Of a stretch of 64,000 nucleotides of DNA, positions 52,567-60,648 are shown piece after piece. The notes beneath the pieces were generated by a model, which worked only from the letters and a program-made list of their open reading frames with translations, did no database searches and was not told where the DNA came from. The position numbers and the translations under genes are program-made. The stretch is taken from the NCBI RefSeq assembly GCF_016908555.1, contig NZ_JAFBEE010000010.1, forward strand, positions 1-64,000, read 5' to 3'. Positions within the stretch are counted from its first letter, which is position 1. Each line of letters opens with the position of its first letter. The DNA is from Alkaliphilus hydrothermalis (GTDB lineage Bacteria > Bacillota > Clostridia > Peptostreptococcales > Natronincolaceae).

Positions 52567-52604
52567 AAAAATTCCTAGATAGATCATATTTCTAGGAATT
52601 TTTC
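52567..52604 (+). terminator. Terminator after antiporter 1
   Basis: AAAATTCCTAGA pairs with TCTAGGAATTTTT. It separates the two antiporter genes into distinct transcripts. Confidence 0.85.
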
Positions 52605-52686
52605 TCTTTTATTATCCGTAAATAGAATATAAGGAAGATATCATTATAGACTATTATATACAGGATGTTTAAAGGGGGCAGGTACA

Positions 52687-52737
52687 ATGAAATACCTTAA
52701 GGGGGTAGCCCTATCAATATGGGGTGAGGACCAGTGA
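52687..52737 (+). CDS. 16-codon leader ORF overlapping the antiporter 2 start
   Basis: ATG at 52687 follows AAAGGGGGCAGGTACA, a strong ribosome site. The ORF encodes MKYLKGVALSIWGEDQ and stops at TGA 52735-52737, which overlaps the GTG start of the next gene (GTGA). This looks like a translational-coupling leader. It is too short for ordinary gene prediction, and no product function is claimed. Confidence 0.55.
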   Translation: MKYLKGVALSIWGEDQ

Positions 52738-53894
52738 ATATCGAATTGATAGCAGCAATCATCTTATTGGTGGGGCTAGTGGGGGGGAAACTAGCCAGCA
52801 AAGCACGTCTACCTTCAGTGACGGGGTATATTATTGTCGGGTTACTCATGGGTCCATCCTTCGCTAATGTCATAACTAAAGAGATGGTGTATTCGCTACA
52901 ATTTGTAAACCATTTAGCATTAGGAATGTTGGCAATTGCCATAGGGGCGGAACTCCATAGAAAAGTATTCAAAAAAAATGGCAGAATTCTTTTTTTAGTA
53001 TCCTTAGGGGATAATTTGGGTACATTTATTATGGTGGCACTAATAACCTTTATTTTAGGGCTTCCTCTAGCGTTTTCTTTGGTGTTGGGAGTATTGTCCA
53101 TGACAGTTTCTCCTTCAGGGGTCCTATCGATTATTAAGGAATATCGTGGAAAAGGGCCTTTTGTCAGGAGCATTATGACATTAGTAGCCATCGAAAATCT
53201 AAATTGTATCATTGTTTTTGGGATTACCACTGCAATACTACAGGGGGTAACAAGCTCAGACCTACAAGGTGGCGCCTTGATATTGAACATGTTAATAGAG
53301 TTGGGTTTAGCTCTGATGATTGGGATTTTATCGGGGGGGTTTTTAGCCTTTTTAATTTGGCGAAAAACTAACGAAAATAAATTTATGGTAATGGTAATTG
53401 GTTTTATTTTCCTTAACTCGGGTATAGGAGAAATATATGGACTATCAGCAATCCTTATCAATATGACCACAGGTGCCTTAGTGACTAATCTGGTGGAGGA
53501 AAACAATATCTTATCAAATGCCCTTGAAAAAATAGAGCTTCCCATATTTGTATTCTTCTTAACTTTAGCAGGGGCAAAATTAGATTTAGCCATACTGCCT
53601 AAGATTGGATTGGTGGGGGTAGGGTATATTGTAGGTCGATTGGGGGGCAAGTTAGCTGGTAGTTATATATCTGCTAAGCTAACTAATATTGGCAAGAGAT
53701 ACAGAAGAAATTTGGGGATTGCTTTGACTCCTCAAGCAGGAATTGTTATTGGCTTGAGTATCGAAGCTGAGCAGAGACTTCCGCAATTCAACGGACTAAT
53801 TACAGGGATTGTGTTGAGTGGGGTGGTTTTTTTTGAGATTGTAGGGCCTATATTGTTGAAGCAAGCCCTAAAGAATACCGGTGAAATTGATTAG
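52734..53894 (+). CDS. Cation/proton antiporter, CPA2 (Kef-like), copy 2
   Basis: This 386-residue paralogue of the transporter at 51338-52540 shares the opening RLPSVTGYIIVGLLMGPSFAN. About 12 helices are predicted. Instead of the ID(D/A) pair, the ion-path region reads LVAIENLNCIIVFGIT, with Glu-Asn replacing Asp-Asp, so ion coupling may differ. It also lacks an RCK domain. The GTG start overlaps the stop of a 16-codon leader ORF. Confidence 0.9.
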   Translation: MNIELIAAIILLVGLVGGKLASKARLPSVTGYIIVGLLMGPSFANVITKEMVYSLQFVNHLALGMLAIAIGAELHRKVFKKNGRILFLVSLGDNLGTFIMVALITFILGLPLAFSLVLGVLSMTVSPSGVLSIIKEYRGKGPFVRSIMTLVAIENLNCIIVFGITTAILQGVTSSDLQGGALILNMLIELGLALMIGILSGGFLAFLIWRKTNENKFMVMVIGFIFLNSGIGEIYGLSAILINMTTGALVTNLVEENNILSNALEKIELPIFVFFLTLAGAKLDLAILPKIGLVGVGYIVGRLGGKLAGSYISAKLTNIGKRYRRNLGIALTPQAGIVIGLSIEAEQRLPQFNGLITGIVLSGVVFFEIVGPILLKQALKNTGEID

Positions 53895-53950
53895 AATGGT
53901 ATTCAAATGACGATACTGGAAAAATAAGCTGATTAAAAGGCACCAATATG

Positions 53951-53979
53951 TTGACAATAATAGTGAAATTAGATAGTAT
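53951..53979 (+). promoter_or_regulatory. Sigma-A-like promoter upstream of tig
   Basis: TTGACA (53951-53956), 17 bp, then TAGTAT (53974-53979). A terminator-like hairpin lies only about 35 bases further on. Confidence 0.6.
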
Positions 53980-54012
53980 TAATATGATAAGCCATTCATT
54001 ATGTTTGCTTGA

Positions 54013-54040
54013 CATCCACTGAAGCATATGGATGTTTTTT
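54013..54040 (+). terminator. Hairpin and T-run between antiporter 2 and tig
   Basis: CATCCA (54013-54018) pairs with TGGATG (54029-54034), followed by TTTTTT. It may end the antiporter transcript or attenuate one starting near 53986. Confidence 0.65.
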
Positions 54041-54167
54041 AATATATACACTGGGAATTACATTACATAAATATAATATGAACAAATGAGCTTATTCAAA
54101 ATATGATAACTAGTTTACAGTTAAACAAGAAACTAATAAATGGTAAACAAAATAGAGGAGGATACAA

Positions 54168-55454
54168 ATGAATTCAGAAATCATGAAGCAAGAAGACAAT
54201 AAAATTACCCTTAAGCTAGTTGTGGGGGTTGAGCAGTTTGAAAATGCCGTTAACAAAGCCTACAACAAAATGAAGGGAAGATTCAATATCCCTGGCTTTA
54301 GAAAAGGTAAAGCTCCAAAAAAAATTATTGAGGCTCAATATGGAAAAGAAATCTTCTTTGAAGAAGCAATCAACATCTGCTTACCAGAAGTCTATGAAGC
54401 AGCTTTAGAGAAGCACAATATCGATCCAGTAGACCGTCCACAAATCGATATAGAAGAAATTAAAAAAGGTGAAGACGTTGTATTTACAGCAGTGGTAGAA
54501 GTAATGCCTGAATTTGAGGTGGAGAACTATAAAGGTATAGAAGTGGCGAAAAAAGAGTATAATGTACAAGAAGAGGATATTCAAAAAGAGCTTCAAATGA
54601 TGCAGGAAAAGAATGCAAGAATGATTGCTATCGAAGATCGACCAGTAAAAGATCAAGATATGGTAATCATTGACTACAAAGGTTCAGTTGACGATGTGGC
54701 CTTTGAAGGTGGTACTGCAGAAAAACAATCTCTAGTAATTGGATCTGCTCAATTCATCCCAGGATTTGAAGAGCAATTAATTGGTGCTAATATTGGTGAC
54801 GACGTAAAGGTAAACGTAACATTCCCAGAAGAATATCATGCTGAACATTTAGCTGGTAAGGATGCTATTTTTGAAGTTAAAATTCATGAAATCAAAGAAA
54901 AGGAATTACCAGTTCTTGATGATGAATTTGCCAAGGATTATTCTGATTTTGATACACTTGAAGAATTACAGGGTGATATCAAGAAGAGACTAGAAGAGCA
55001 AGCCCAAAAAAGAGCTGAAGAAGAACTTCAAAATACAATAATTGAAGACATTGTTGACTCTGTGAATATTGACATTCCTAACCCAGTTGTTGAAAGACAG
55101 ATTGATGGTATGTTAAGAGACTTCTCTTATCAATTAAGCTATCAAGGGTTAAATTTAGATTACTACTATCAAATGACTGGTACAGATGAAAACGCCCTTA
55201 GAGATCAAATGAGGGAAGATGCAAAGTCTAGAGTTAAAACACAACTTGTTTTAGAAAAAATCAGTCAACAAGAAAAAATTGAGGCTACTGAAGAAGAAGT
55301 TCAAGAAGAAGTAGTAAAATTGGCAAAACAATACAAACAAGAAGTAGAAGACTTTAAATCAAACTTAAGACCAGAAGACTTAAACTATTTCAAAGACAAT
55401 ATTGTTGTAAGAAAGACGATTAACTTCTTAGTAGAAAATGCCAAGATATCTTAA
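54168..55454 (+). CDS. tig: Trigger factor (ribosome-associated chaperone and prolyl isomerase)
   Basis: This 428-residue chaperone binds the ribosome and meets new chains as they emerge. Domain order is the N-terminal ribosome-binding tail (signature FNIPGFRKGKAPKK, near residues 42-55), the FKBP-type isomerase domain (about 150-245; DMVIIDYKGSVDDVAFEGG and FIPGFEEQLIG), then the helical arms (about 250-428). AGAGGAGG precedes the ATG. The gene order tig-clpP-clpX is conserved across bacteria and links folding with protein degradation. Confidence 0.98.
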   Translation: MNSEIMKQEDNKITLKLVVGVEQFENAVNKAYNKMKGRFNIPGFRKGKAPKKIIEAQYGKEIFFEEAINICLPEVYEAALEKHNIDPVDRPQIDIEEIKKGEDVVFTAVVEVMPEFEVENYKGIEVAKKEYNVQEEDIQKELQMMQEKNARMIAIEDRPVKDQDMVIIDYKGSVDDVAFEGGTAEKQSLVIGSAQFIPGFEEQLIGANIGDDVKVNVTFPEEYHAEHLAGKDAIFEVKIHEIKEKELPVLDDEFAKDYSDFDTLEELQGDIKKRLEEQAQKRAEEELQNTIIEDIVDSVNIDIPNPVVERQIDGMLRDFSYQLSYQGLNLDYYYQMTGTDENALRDQMREDAKSRVKTQLVLEKISQQEKIEATEEEVQEEVVKLAKQYKQEVEDFKSNLRPEDLNYFKDNIVVRKTINFLVENAKIS

Positions 55455-55481
55455 AAAATTTAGATTTGGGAGGAGATAATT

Positions 55482-56066
55482 ATGGCATTGGTGCCTGTTG
55501 TCGTGGAACAAACCAATAGAGGTGAAAGATCATACGACATTTACTCAAGATTATTAAAGGAAAGAATCATCTTCTTAAATGATGAAATTAATGATGTTAC
55601 TGCCAGTTTAGTTGTTGCTCAGTTAATTTTCTTAGAAGCTGAAGATCCAGATAAGGATATTCAAATCTACATAAACAGCCCTGGGGGCTCAATAACAGCA
55701 GGAATGGCAATCTATGACACCATGAATTATATTAAGCCAGATGTATCAACCCTTTGTATTGGTATGGCTGCCAGTATGGGAGCATTCCTATTAGCAGCGG
55801 GCAAAAAAGGCAAGCGTTATGCTCTACCAAATGCAGAAGTTATGATTCATCAGCCTCTAGGTGGAACTAGAGGTCAAGCAGAGGATATTAGAATCCATGC
55901 TGAAAGAATTCTAAAAATGAGGGATACTTTAAATAAGATTTTGGCTGAAAGAACAGGCCAACCTTTAGAAAGGATTCAAAGAGATACTGATCGCGATAAC
56001 TTTATGGAAGCAGAACAAGCGAAGGAATATGGTATCATCGATGAAGTAATTACCTTCAGAAAATAA
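55482..56066 (+). CDS. clpP: ATP-dependent Clp protease proteolytic subunit
   Basis: This 194-residue serine protease forms the double-ring degradation chamber. Catalytic motifs are GMAASMGAFLL with the active Ser near residue 98 and MIHQPLGGTRGQA with the His near 123. The Asp is near 172 in QRDTDRDNFM. The axial N-terminus (LVPVVVEQTNRGERSYDIYS) has the usual processed start. It partners with ClpX encoded 22 bases downstream. Confidence 0.98.
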   Translation: MALVPVVVEQTNRGERSYDIYSRLLKERIIFLNDEINDVTASLVVAQLIFLEAEDPDKDIQIYINSPGGSITAGMAIYDTMNYIKPDVSTLCIGMAASMGAFLLAAGKKGKRYALPNAEVMIHQPLGGTRGQAEDIRIHAERILKMRDTLNKILAERTGQPLERIQRDTDRDNFMEAEQAKEYGIIDEVITFRK

Positions 56067-56087
56067 GCCGATGAAAGAGGTGTGAAA

Positions 56088-57350
56088 ATGTCTAGATTCG
56101 AGGATAAAAAGCAGCTTAAATGCTCCTTCTGCGGTAAATCTCAAGATCAAGTTAGAAGATTAATTGCTGGACCCAATGTGTATATTTGTGATGAGTGTAT
56201 CGAGCTTTGCCAAGAAATTATTCAGGAAGAGTTTGATGAAAATGTTGAAATTGATCTAACAAATTTACCGAAACCCAAAGAAATAAGAGACATTTTGGGC
56301 CAATATGTCATTGGACAGGAAGATGCTAAGAAGGCTTTAGCAGTAGCTGTATATAACCACTATAAAAGAATCAATGCAGATATCAAAAGTGATGATGTAG
56401 AACTTCAAAAAAGTAATATTATTATGATGGGACCTACTGGTTCTGGTAAGACATTATTGGCACAAACTTTAGCGAAGATCTTAAATGTTCCTTTTGCTAT
56501 TGCAGATGCTACTTCCTTAACAGAAGCGGGTTATGTTGGTGAGGATGTTGAAAATATTCTATTAAAGCTTATTCAAGCGGCTGACTATGACATAGAAAAA
56601 GCTGAAAAAGGCATTATCTATATAGATGAAGTAGATAAGATTGCAAGAAAATCTGAGAACCCATCCATCACAAGAGATGTAAGTGGCGAAGGTGTTCAAC
56701 AGGCTTTACTTAAAATTTTAGAAGGAACAGTAGCCAGTGTTCCTCCACAGGGTGGAAGAAAGCATCCCCACCAAGAATTCATTCAAATCGATACCACTAA
56801 TGTTTTATTCATTTGTGGTGGAGCATTTGATGGTATTGAAAAAATCATTCAAAAGCGAACTGGAAAAACTTCAATGGGCTTTGGTGCAGACGTTAAGAGT
56901 AAAGAGATTAAGGATTTGGGTACTCTGTTAAAGAATATCCAACCAGAAGATTTACTTAAGTTTGGCCTAATCCCAGAGTTTGTTGGTAGATTACCAGTTA
57001 TGGTGACACTGGATCAATTAGACGAAGAAGCTTTAGTACAAATCTTATCAGAGCCTAAAAATGCCCTTGTTAAGCAATACACGAAGCTATTTGAAATTGA
57101 TGGTGTAAAAATAGAATTTGAAGAAGATGCCCTTCGATTAATCGCTCAAAAAGCAATTGAAAGAAAAACTGGTGCCAGAGGTTTAAGGGGAATTACTGAA
57201 AGTCTAATGATGGATATCATGTATGAAATACCTTCCGATGAAACCATCGAAAAGGTAATCATTACAAAGGATACTGTTGAAAACAAATCAAGGCCTACAG
57301 TAATCAATAAAAAGAAAAGTAAAAAGAAGAACGAAGAAACAGCTTCTTAA
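56088..57350 (+). CDS. clpX: ATP-dependent Clp protease ATPase subunit ClpX
   Basis: This AAA+ unfoldase of about 420 residues feeds ClpP. The N-terminal zinc finger has four Cys (KCSFCGKS and ICDECIELC). Walker A is GPTGSGKTLLAQ near residue 114, and Walker B is IIYIDEVDKIARK. The pore and IGF-type region that docks to ClpP is within KRTGKTSMGFGAD. The ATG at 56088 directly follows AGAGGTGAAA; a GTG at 56082 lies in that site. The C-terminus is Lys-rich. Confidence 0.98.
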   Translation: MSRFEDKKQLKCSFCGKSQDQVRRLIAGPNVYICDECIELCQEIIQEEFDENVEIDLTNLPKPKEIRDILGQYVIGQEDAKKALAVAVYNHYKRINADIKSDDVELQKSNIIMMGPTGSGKTLLAQTLAKILNVPFAIADATSLTEAGYVGEDVENILLKLIQAADYDIEKAEKGIIYIDEVDKIARKSENPSITRDVSGEGVQQALLKILEGTVASVPPQGGRKHPHQEFIQIDTTNVLFICGGAFDGIEKIIQKRTGKTSMGFGADVKSKEIKDLGTLLKNIQPEDLLKFGLIPEFVGRLPVMVTLDQLDEEALVQILSEPKNALVKQYTKLFEIDGVKIEFEEDALRLIAQKAIERKTGARGLRGITESLMMDIMYEIPSDETIEKVIITKDTVENKSRPTVINKKKSKKKNEETAS

Positions 57351-57358
57351 ATATAATA

Positions 57359-57390
57359 AAAACTCAGCCGATTGGCTGAGTTTTTATTTT
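57359..57390. terminator. Terminator after clpX
   Basis: AAAAACTCAGCC pairs with GGCTGAGTTTTT over GATT, with A/T runs on both sides, so it serves the convergent chromate transporter operon too. Confidence 0.92.
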
Positions 57391-57420
57391 TAAAGTTAAT
57401 ATTTAATTAATATCATATCT

Positions 57421-57948
57421 CTAAATGGAATAAAGCAAAATCCCCATCACTCCAGAAGATAAAATTACAGCAATTGGATGGATTTTAGTTTTAGATAGAA
57501 TAACCAAAACAGTCAAGCCAATGATCAAGCTCTTAATATCTACAATAGAAGCTTTAAATAGAGATACACAGGCAGCACCGATCAAACCAATTACACCAGG
57601 TCGGATTCCTGAAAAAATCCCCTTAACAATGAGAGAATCATAGTATTTAATGATTACACGGGCCAATCCAGTTACTAGGAAAAAGGAAGTAAAACACACC
57701 CCCACAGTGGCAGCAATGGCGCCCCCTACCCCTAAGTACTTAAAGCCTACAAAAGTAGCAGAATTGATGGCAATAGGTCCTGGAGACATCTGTGAGATAG
57801 CAATAATATCGATAAATTCACTTTGAGTTAGCCATTGATTGATATAAACAATCTCCTCTTCGATTAAAGGGAGCATTGCATACCCACCACCAAAACTAAA
57901 GGAGCCTATTTTTAAGAAGGTTATAAAAAGTTTAAACAGCTCTGTCAT
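57421..57948 (-). CDS. Chromate transporter family protein, half-size unit 2
   Basis: This 175-residue membrane protein of the CHR family has five to six helices. The signature FGGGYAMLPLIEEEIV lies near residue 20 and SQMSPGPIAINSATFVG near 50. Half-size CHR proteins work as a pair; its partner is encoded just upstream with a 17-base overlap. Known substrates are chromate and sulfate-like anions in characterised relatives, but many family members have unknown substrates. Confidence 0.93.
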   Translation of the reverse strand: MTELFKLFITFLKIGSFSFGGGYAMLPLIEEEIVYINQWLTQSEFIDIIAISQMSPGPIAINSATFVGFKYLGVGGAIAATVGVCFTSFFLVTGLARVIIKYYDSLIVKGIFSGIRPGVIGLIGAACVSLFKASIVDIKSLIIGLTVLVILSKTKIHPIAVILSSGVMGILLYSI

Positions 57949-58483
57949 TCTGTTTATCCCCCTTTACATGAACTAGTCCAGCGATGGCACAGCCAATGAT
58001 CGTCAAGATTGGATGAATCTTAAAGATTGCAATAGCCATGAAGGCACCCGCCATGATTATGTAATTAAACGTCTTTCGATCAATAGCCTTACCTAGCTTT
58101 ACTGCTGACATGAAGATTAGTGCTACAATAGCCGGTCTTACCCCTTGGAAAAACCTTTGAATAGCTTGAATATCTTTAATACGATTATAAAATAAAGCCA
58201 GTACTAAAATCACTAGAAAAGAAGGTAAGACAGTTCCCAATAATGCAAAAATAGCACCTAATATTCCAAAGAGCTTGTAGCCAACGAAAATGGTGGTATT
58301 AACAGCGATTGCACCAGGAAGACTTTGGGCCACTGCAATGATATCAAGAAATTCTTCATTTTCAATAAACCCTGCATTATCAACAATTTCTTTTTGAATA
58401 ATGGGAACCATCGCATATCCTCCTCCAAAGGTGAAGGCGCCGACTCTAAAGAAAATCCAAAAAAGTTGTAAATACTTTTGCAA
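57932..58483 (-). CDS. Chromate transporter family protein, half-size unit 1
   Basis: This 183-residue CHR-family membrane protein has FGGGYAMVPIIQKEIV near residue 20 and AQSLPGAIAVNTTIFVG near 50. It starts at a TTG nine bases after GAGGGGG on the minus strand. It overlaps unit 2 and is divergent from lonB. The two units together would make one transporter. Confidence 0.93.
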   Translation of the reverse strand: MQKYLQLFWIFFRVGAFTFGGGYAMVPIIQKEIVDNAGFIENEEFLDIIAVAQSLPGAIAVNTTIFVGYKLFGILGAIFALLGTVLPSFLVILVLALFYNRIKDIQAIQRFFQGVRPAIVALIFMSAVKLGKAIDRKTFNYIIMAGAFMAIAIFKIHPILTIIGCAIAGLVHVKGDKQNDRAV

Positions 58484-58666
58484 AAAAAATTCCCCCTCGT
58501 TTATAGTTGATTATCCTTAAGATGTTAATACTACAATATTATAACATAATATTTCGAAAATAAAAATATCCTATTGTTGTATTAGCAGGAAGGTTTTTTC
58601 CACAGGATAAAATGACTTCCTAAGTACATACTAAATATATAAACCCCACAAAGGAGGTAGTTAATT

Positions 58667-60358
58667 TTGCCTAACATTTTTTTTGTAATCCAGTTCTTCT
58701 TTGCTATTGTTATCGGGCTTTACTTTTTAAGTTTACTTAAGAGTCAGCAGGGTAGCAAAAGTGCTATTGAAAAAGAATCAAAAAAAGAAATGGATAAATT
58801 AAAGAAAATGAGGGAACGTTCATTGACAGTTCCTTTATCTGAATATACTAGGCCTTCTTCCTTTGAAGAAATTGTTGGTCAAGAGGAAGGTTTAAAGGCT
58901 TTAAGAGCAGCCTTATGTAGTCCAAATCCGCAGCATGTAATCATATACGGTACGCCGGGAGTTGGGAAGACAGCAGCCGCAAGGGTGATATTGGAGGAAG
59001 CGAAAAAAACCATCATTTCTCCTTTTAATAATGAGTCAAAATTTATTGAAATGGATGCCACCACCTTAAGATTTGATGATAGAGGGATTGCAGACCCCCT
59101 CATGGGCTCAGTCCACGATCCTATCTATCAGGGTGCAGGTCCTTTAGGACAATCAGGTATTCCTCAGCCGAAACCTGGGGCAGTAACAAAAGCCCATGGA
59201 GGGATATTGTTCTTAGATGAAATCGGAGAACTACATCCAGTACAAATGAATAAGCTCCTCAAGGTATTGGAGGACCGTAAAGTATTTTTAGAAAGTGCCT
59301 ACTATAACTCAGAGGATTCCAATGTACCAAGTCATATTCATGAAATTTTTCAAAAGGGTTTGCCAGCAGATTTTAGACTAGTGGCGGCTACTACAAGAAC
59401 AGCATCGGAAATTCCCTCTGCCCTCAGATCCCGTTGTATTGAAATCTATTTTAGACCCCTTTCCCAGGAGGAAATAGGGATTATAGCTGAGAATGCATGT
59501 AAGAAAAGTAAATTTGAAATTGAAGATAGGGCAATAGACGAAATTAAGAGGTATGCAAACAATGGGCGAGAGGCTGTTAATATAGTACAGATTTCAAGTG
59601 GATTAGTACAAACCCAAGATCGGAAAGTAATTACCCTAGCGGATGTTCAATGGGTAATAGAAAGTGGTCATTATCAACCAAGACCAGAGAAAAAGATAGA
59701 AAATCAGCCCTACGTGGGTTTCGTAAATGGATTAGGCGTATTTGGGCCTAATATTGGAATGATGATTGAAATAGAAGCATCTGCAATAAAAGTGCCTGAA
59801 AAAGGTAAGGGTAGAATTATTGTTACTGGAATTGTTGAGTCGGAAGAGACAAATTCCTCTGGGAGAACCTTAAAACGGAGGAGTACTGCATCAGATTCAG
59901 TAGACAATGTGCTTACGGTTGTTAGAAAGTTTTTAGATGTAGATCCTAGGGATTTTGATATTCATTTAAATTTTCCAGGAGGAATACCTATAGATGGGCC
60001 TTCTGCAGGAATTACTATGGTAACTGCAATTTACTCTGCCATCACAAATCAGTCTATAGACCACAGGGTAGCCATGACAGGAGAGATTTCCATTAGAGGA
60101 AAGGTAAAGCCTATTGGCGGTGTCGTTGCTAAAATAGAGGCTGCAAGAAAGGCTGGGTGCACAAAGGTTATCATTCCAAAGGATAACTATCAAGAGAGAT
60201 TTAATGAATTAGGAATCAAGGTAGTTGCTGTGGAGCATATTCAAGAGGTGGTAAAAGAGGCAATTTATCGAAAAGAAGCTGAAGGTAATCAGACGGTAGT
60301 TTCAGAAAAAATCCCCTTTGTAGCTGCCTTAGGAAGTGACCAACCAACTATTAAATAA
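58667..60358 (+). CDS. lonB: ATP-dependent protease LonB (membrane-linked, sporulation type)
   Basis: This 563-residue protein has an N-terminal membrane helix (NIFFVIQFFFAIVIGLYFLSLL region, split here at residues 3-24). An AAA+ domain with Walker A GTPGVGKTAAAR near 95 and Walker B GGILFLDEIGEL follows. A Lon-type protease domain completes it, with the catalytic Ser in DGPSAGI near 446 and Lys in GGVVAKIEAA near 489. Bacillus LonB acts in the forespore. The start is a TTG after AAAGGAGGTAG. It precedes lon, as in many Firmicutes. Confidence 0.95.
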   Translation: MPNIFFVIQFFFAIVIGLYFLSLLKSQQGSKSAIEKESKKEMDKLKKMRERSLTVPLSEYTRPSSFEEIVGQEEGLKALRAALCSPNPQHVIIYGTPGVGKTAAARVILEEAKKTIISPFNNESKFIEMDATTLRFDDRGIADPLMGSVHDPIYQGAGPLGQSGIPQPKPGAVTKAHGGILFLDEIGELHPVQMNKLLKVLEDRKVFLESAYYNSEDSNVPSHIHEIFQKGLPADFRLVAATTRTASEIPSALRSRCIEIYFRPLSQEEIGIIAENACKKSKFEIEDRAIDEIKRYANNGREAVNIVQISSGLVQTQDRKVITLADVQWVIESGHYQPRPEKKIENQPYVGFVNGLGVFGPNIGMMIEIEASAIKVPEKGKGRIIVTGIVESEETNSSGRTLKRRSTASDSVDNVLTVVRKFLDVDPRDFDIHLNFPGGIPIDGPSAGITMVTAIYSAITNQSIDHRVAMTGEISIRGKVKPIGGVVAKIEAARKAGCTKVIIPKDNYQERFNELGIKVVAVEHIQEVVKEAIYRKEAEGNQTVVSEKIPFVAALGSDQPTIK

Positions 60359-60361
60359 ACT

Positions 60362-60418
60362 GAAACACCATCCCAGCAATCAGTCCCTCCGATATTTAGC
60401 TGTGATGGTGTTTTTATT
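60362..60418 (+). terminator. Terminator after lonB
   Basis: AACACCATCCCAGC pairs with GCTGTGATGGTGTTTTT. Confidence 0.85.
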
Positions 60419-60517
60419 GTATATATATGCTATTATATAATAATGGGCTTATCCTATAGCTTCGTAATGCTTTTTACTAATGACAGATGATATAACCGAC
60501 AGAATTAGGGTACAATA

Positions 60518-60546
60518 TTGAAAAAAGATTGATTAGTCGTTATAAT
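60518..60546 (+). promoter_or_regulatory. Sigma-A promoter upstream of lon
   Basis: TTGAAA (60518-60523), 17 bp, then TATAAT (60541-60546), giving a leader of about 95 bases. No CIRCE or CtsR-like repeat is evident to me. Confidence 0.75.
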
Positions 60547-60648
60547 AAGTACGAATACTAAATAAAGTTAATCAAACAAATAGCTTCTACGGAAACTGAG
60601 TATAGTTGCAATTTTAAATATAGATTTTAGGCAAAAGGAGTGAGACGA

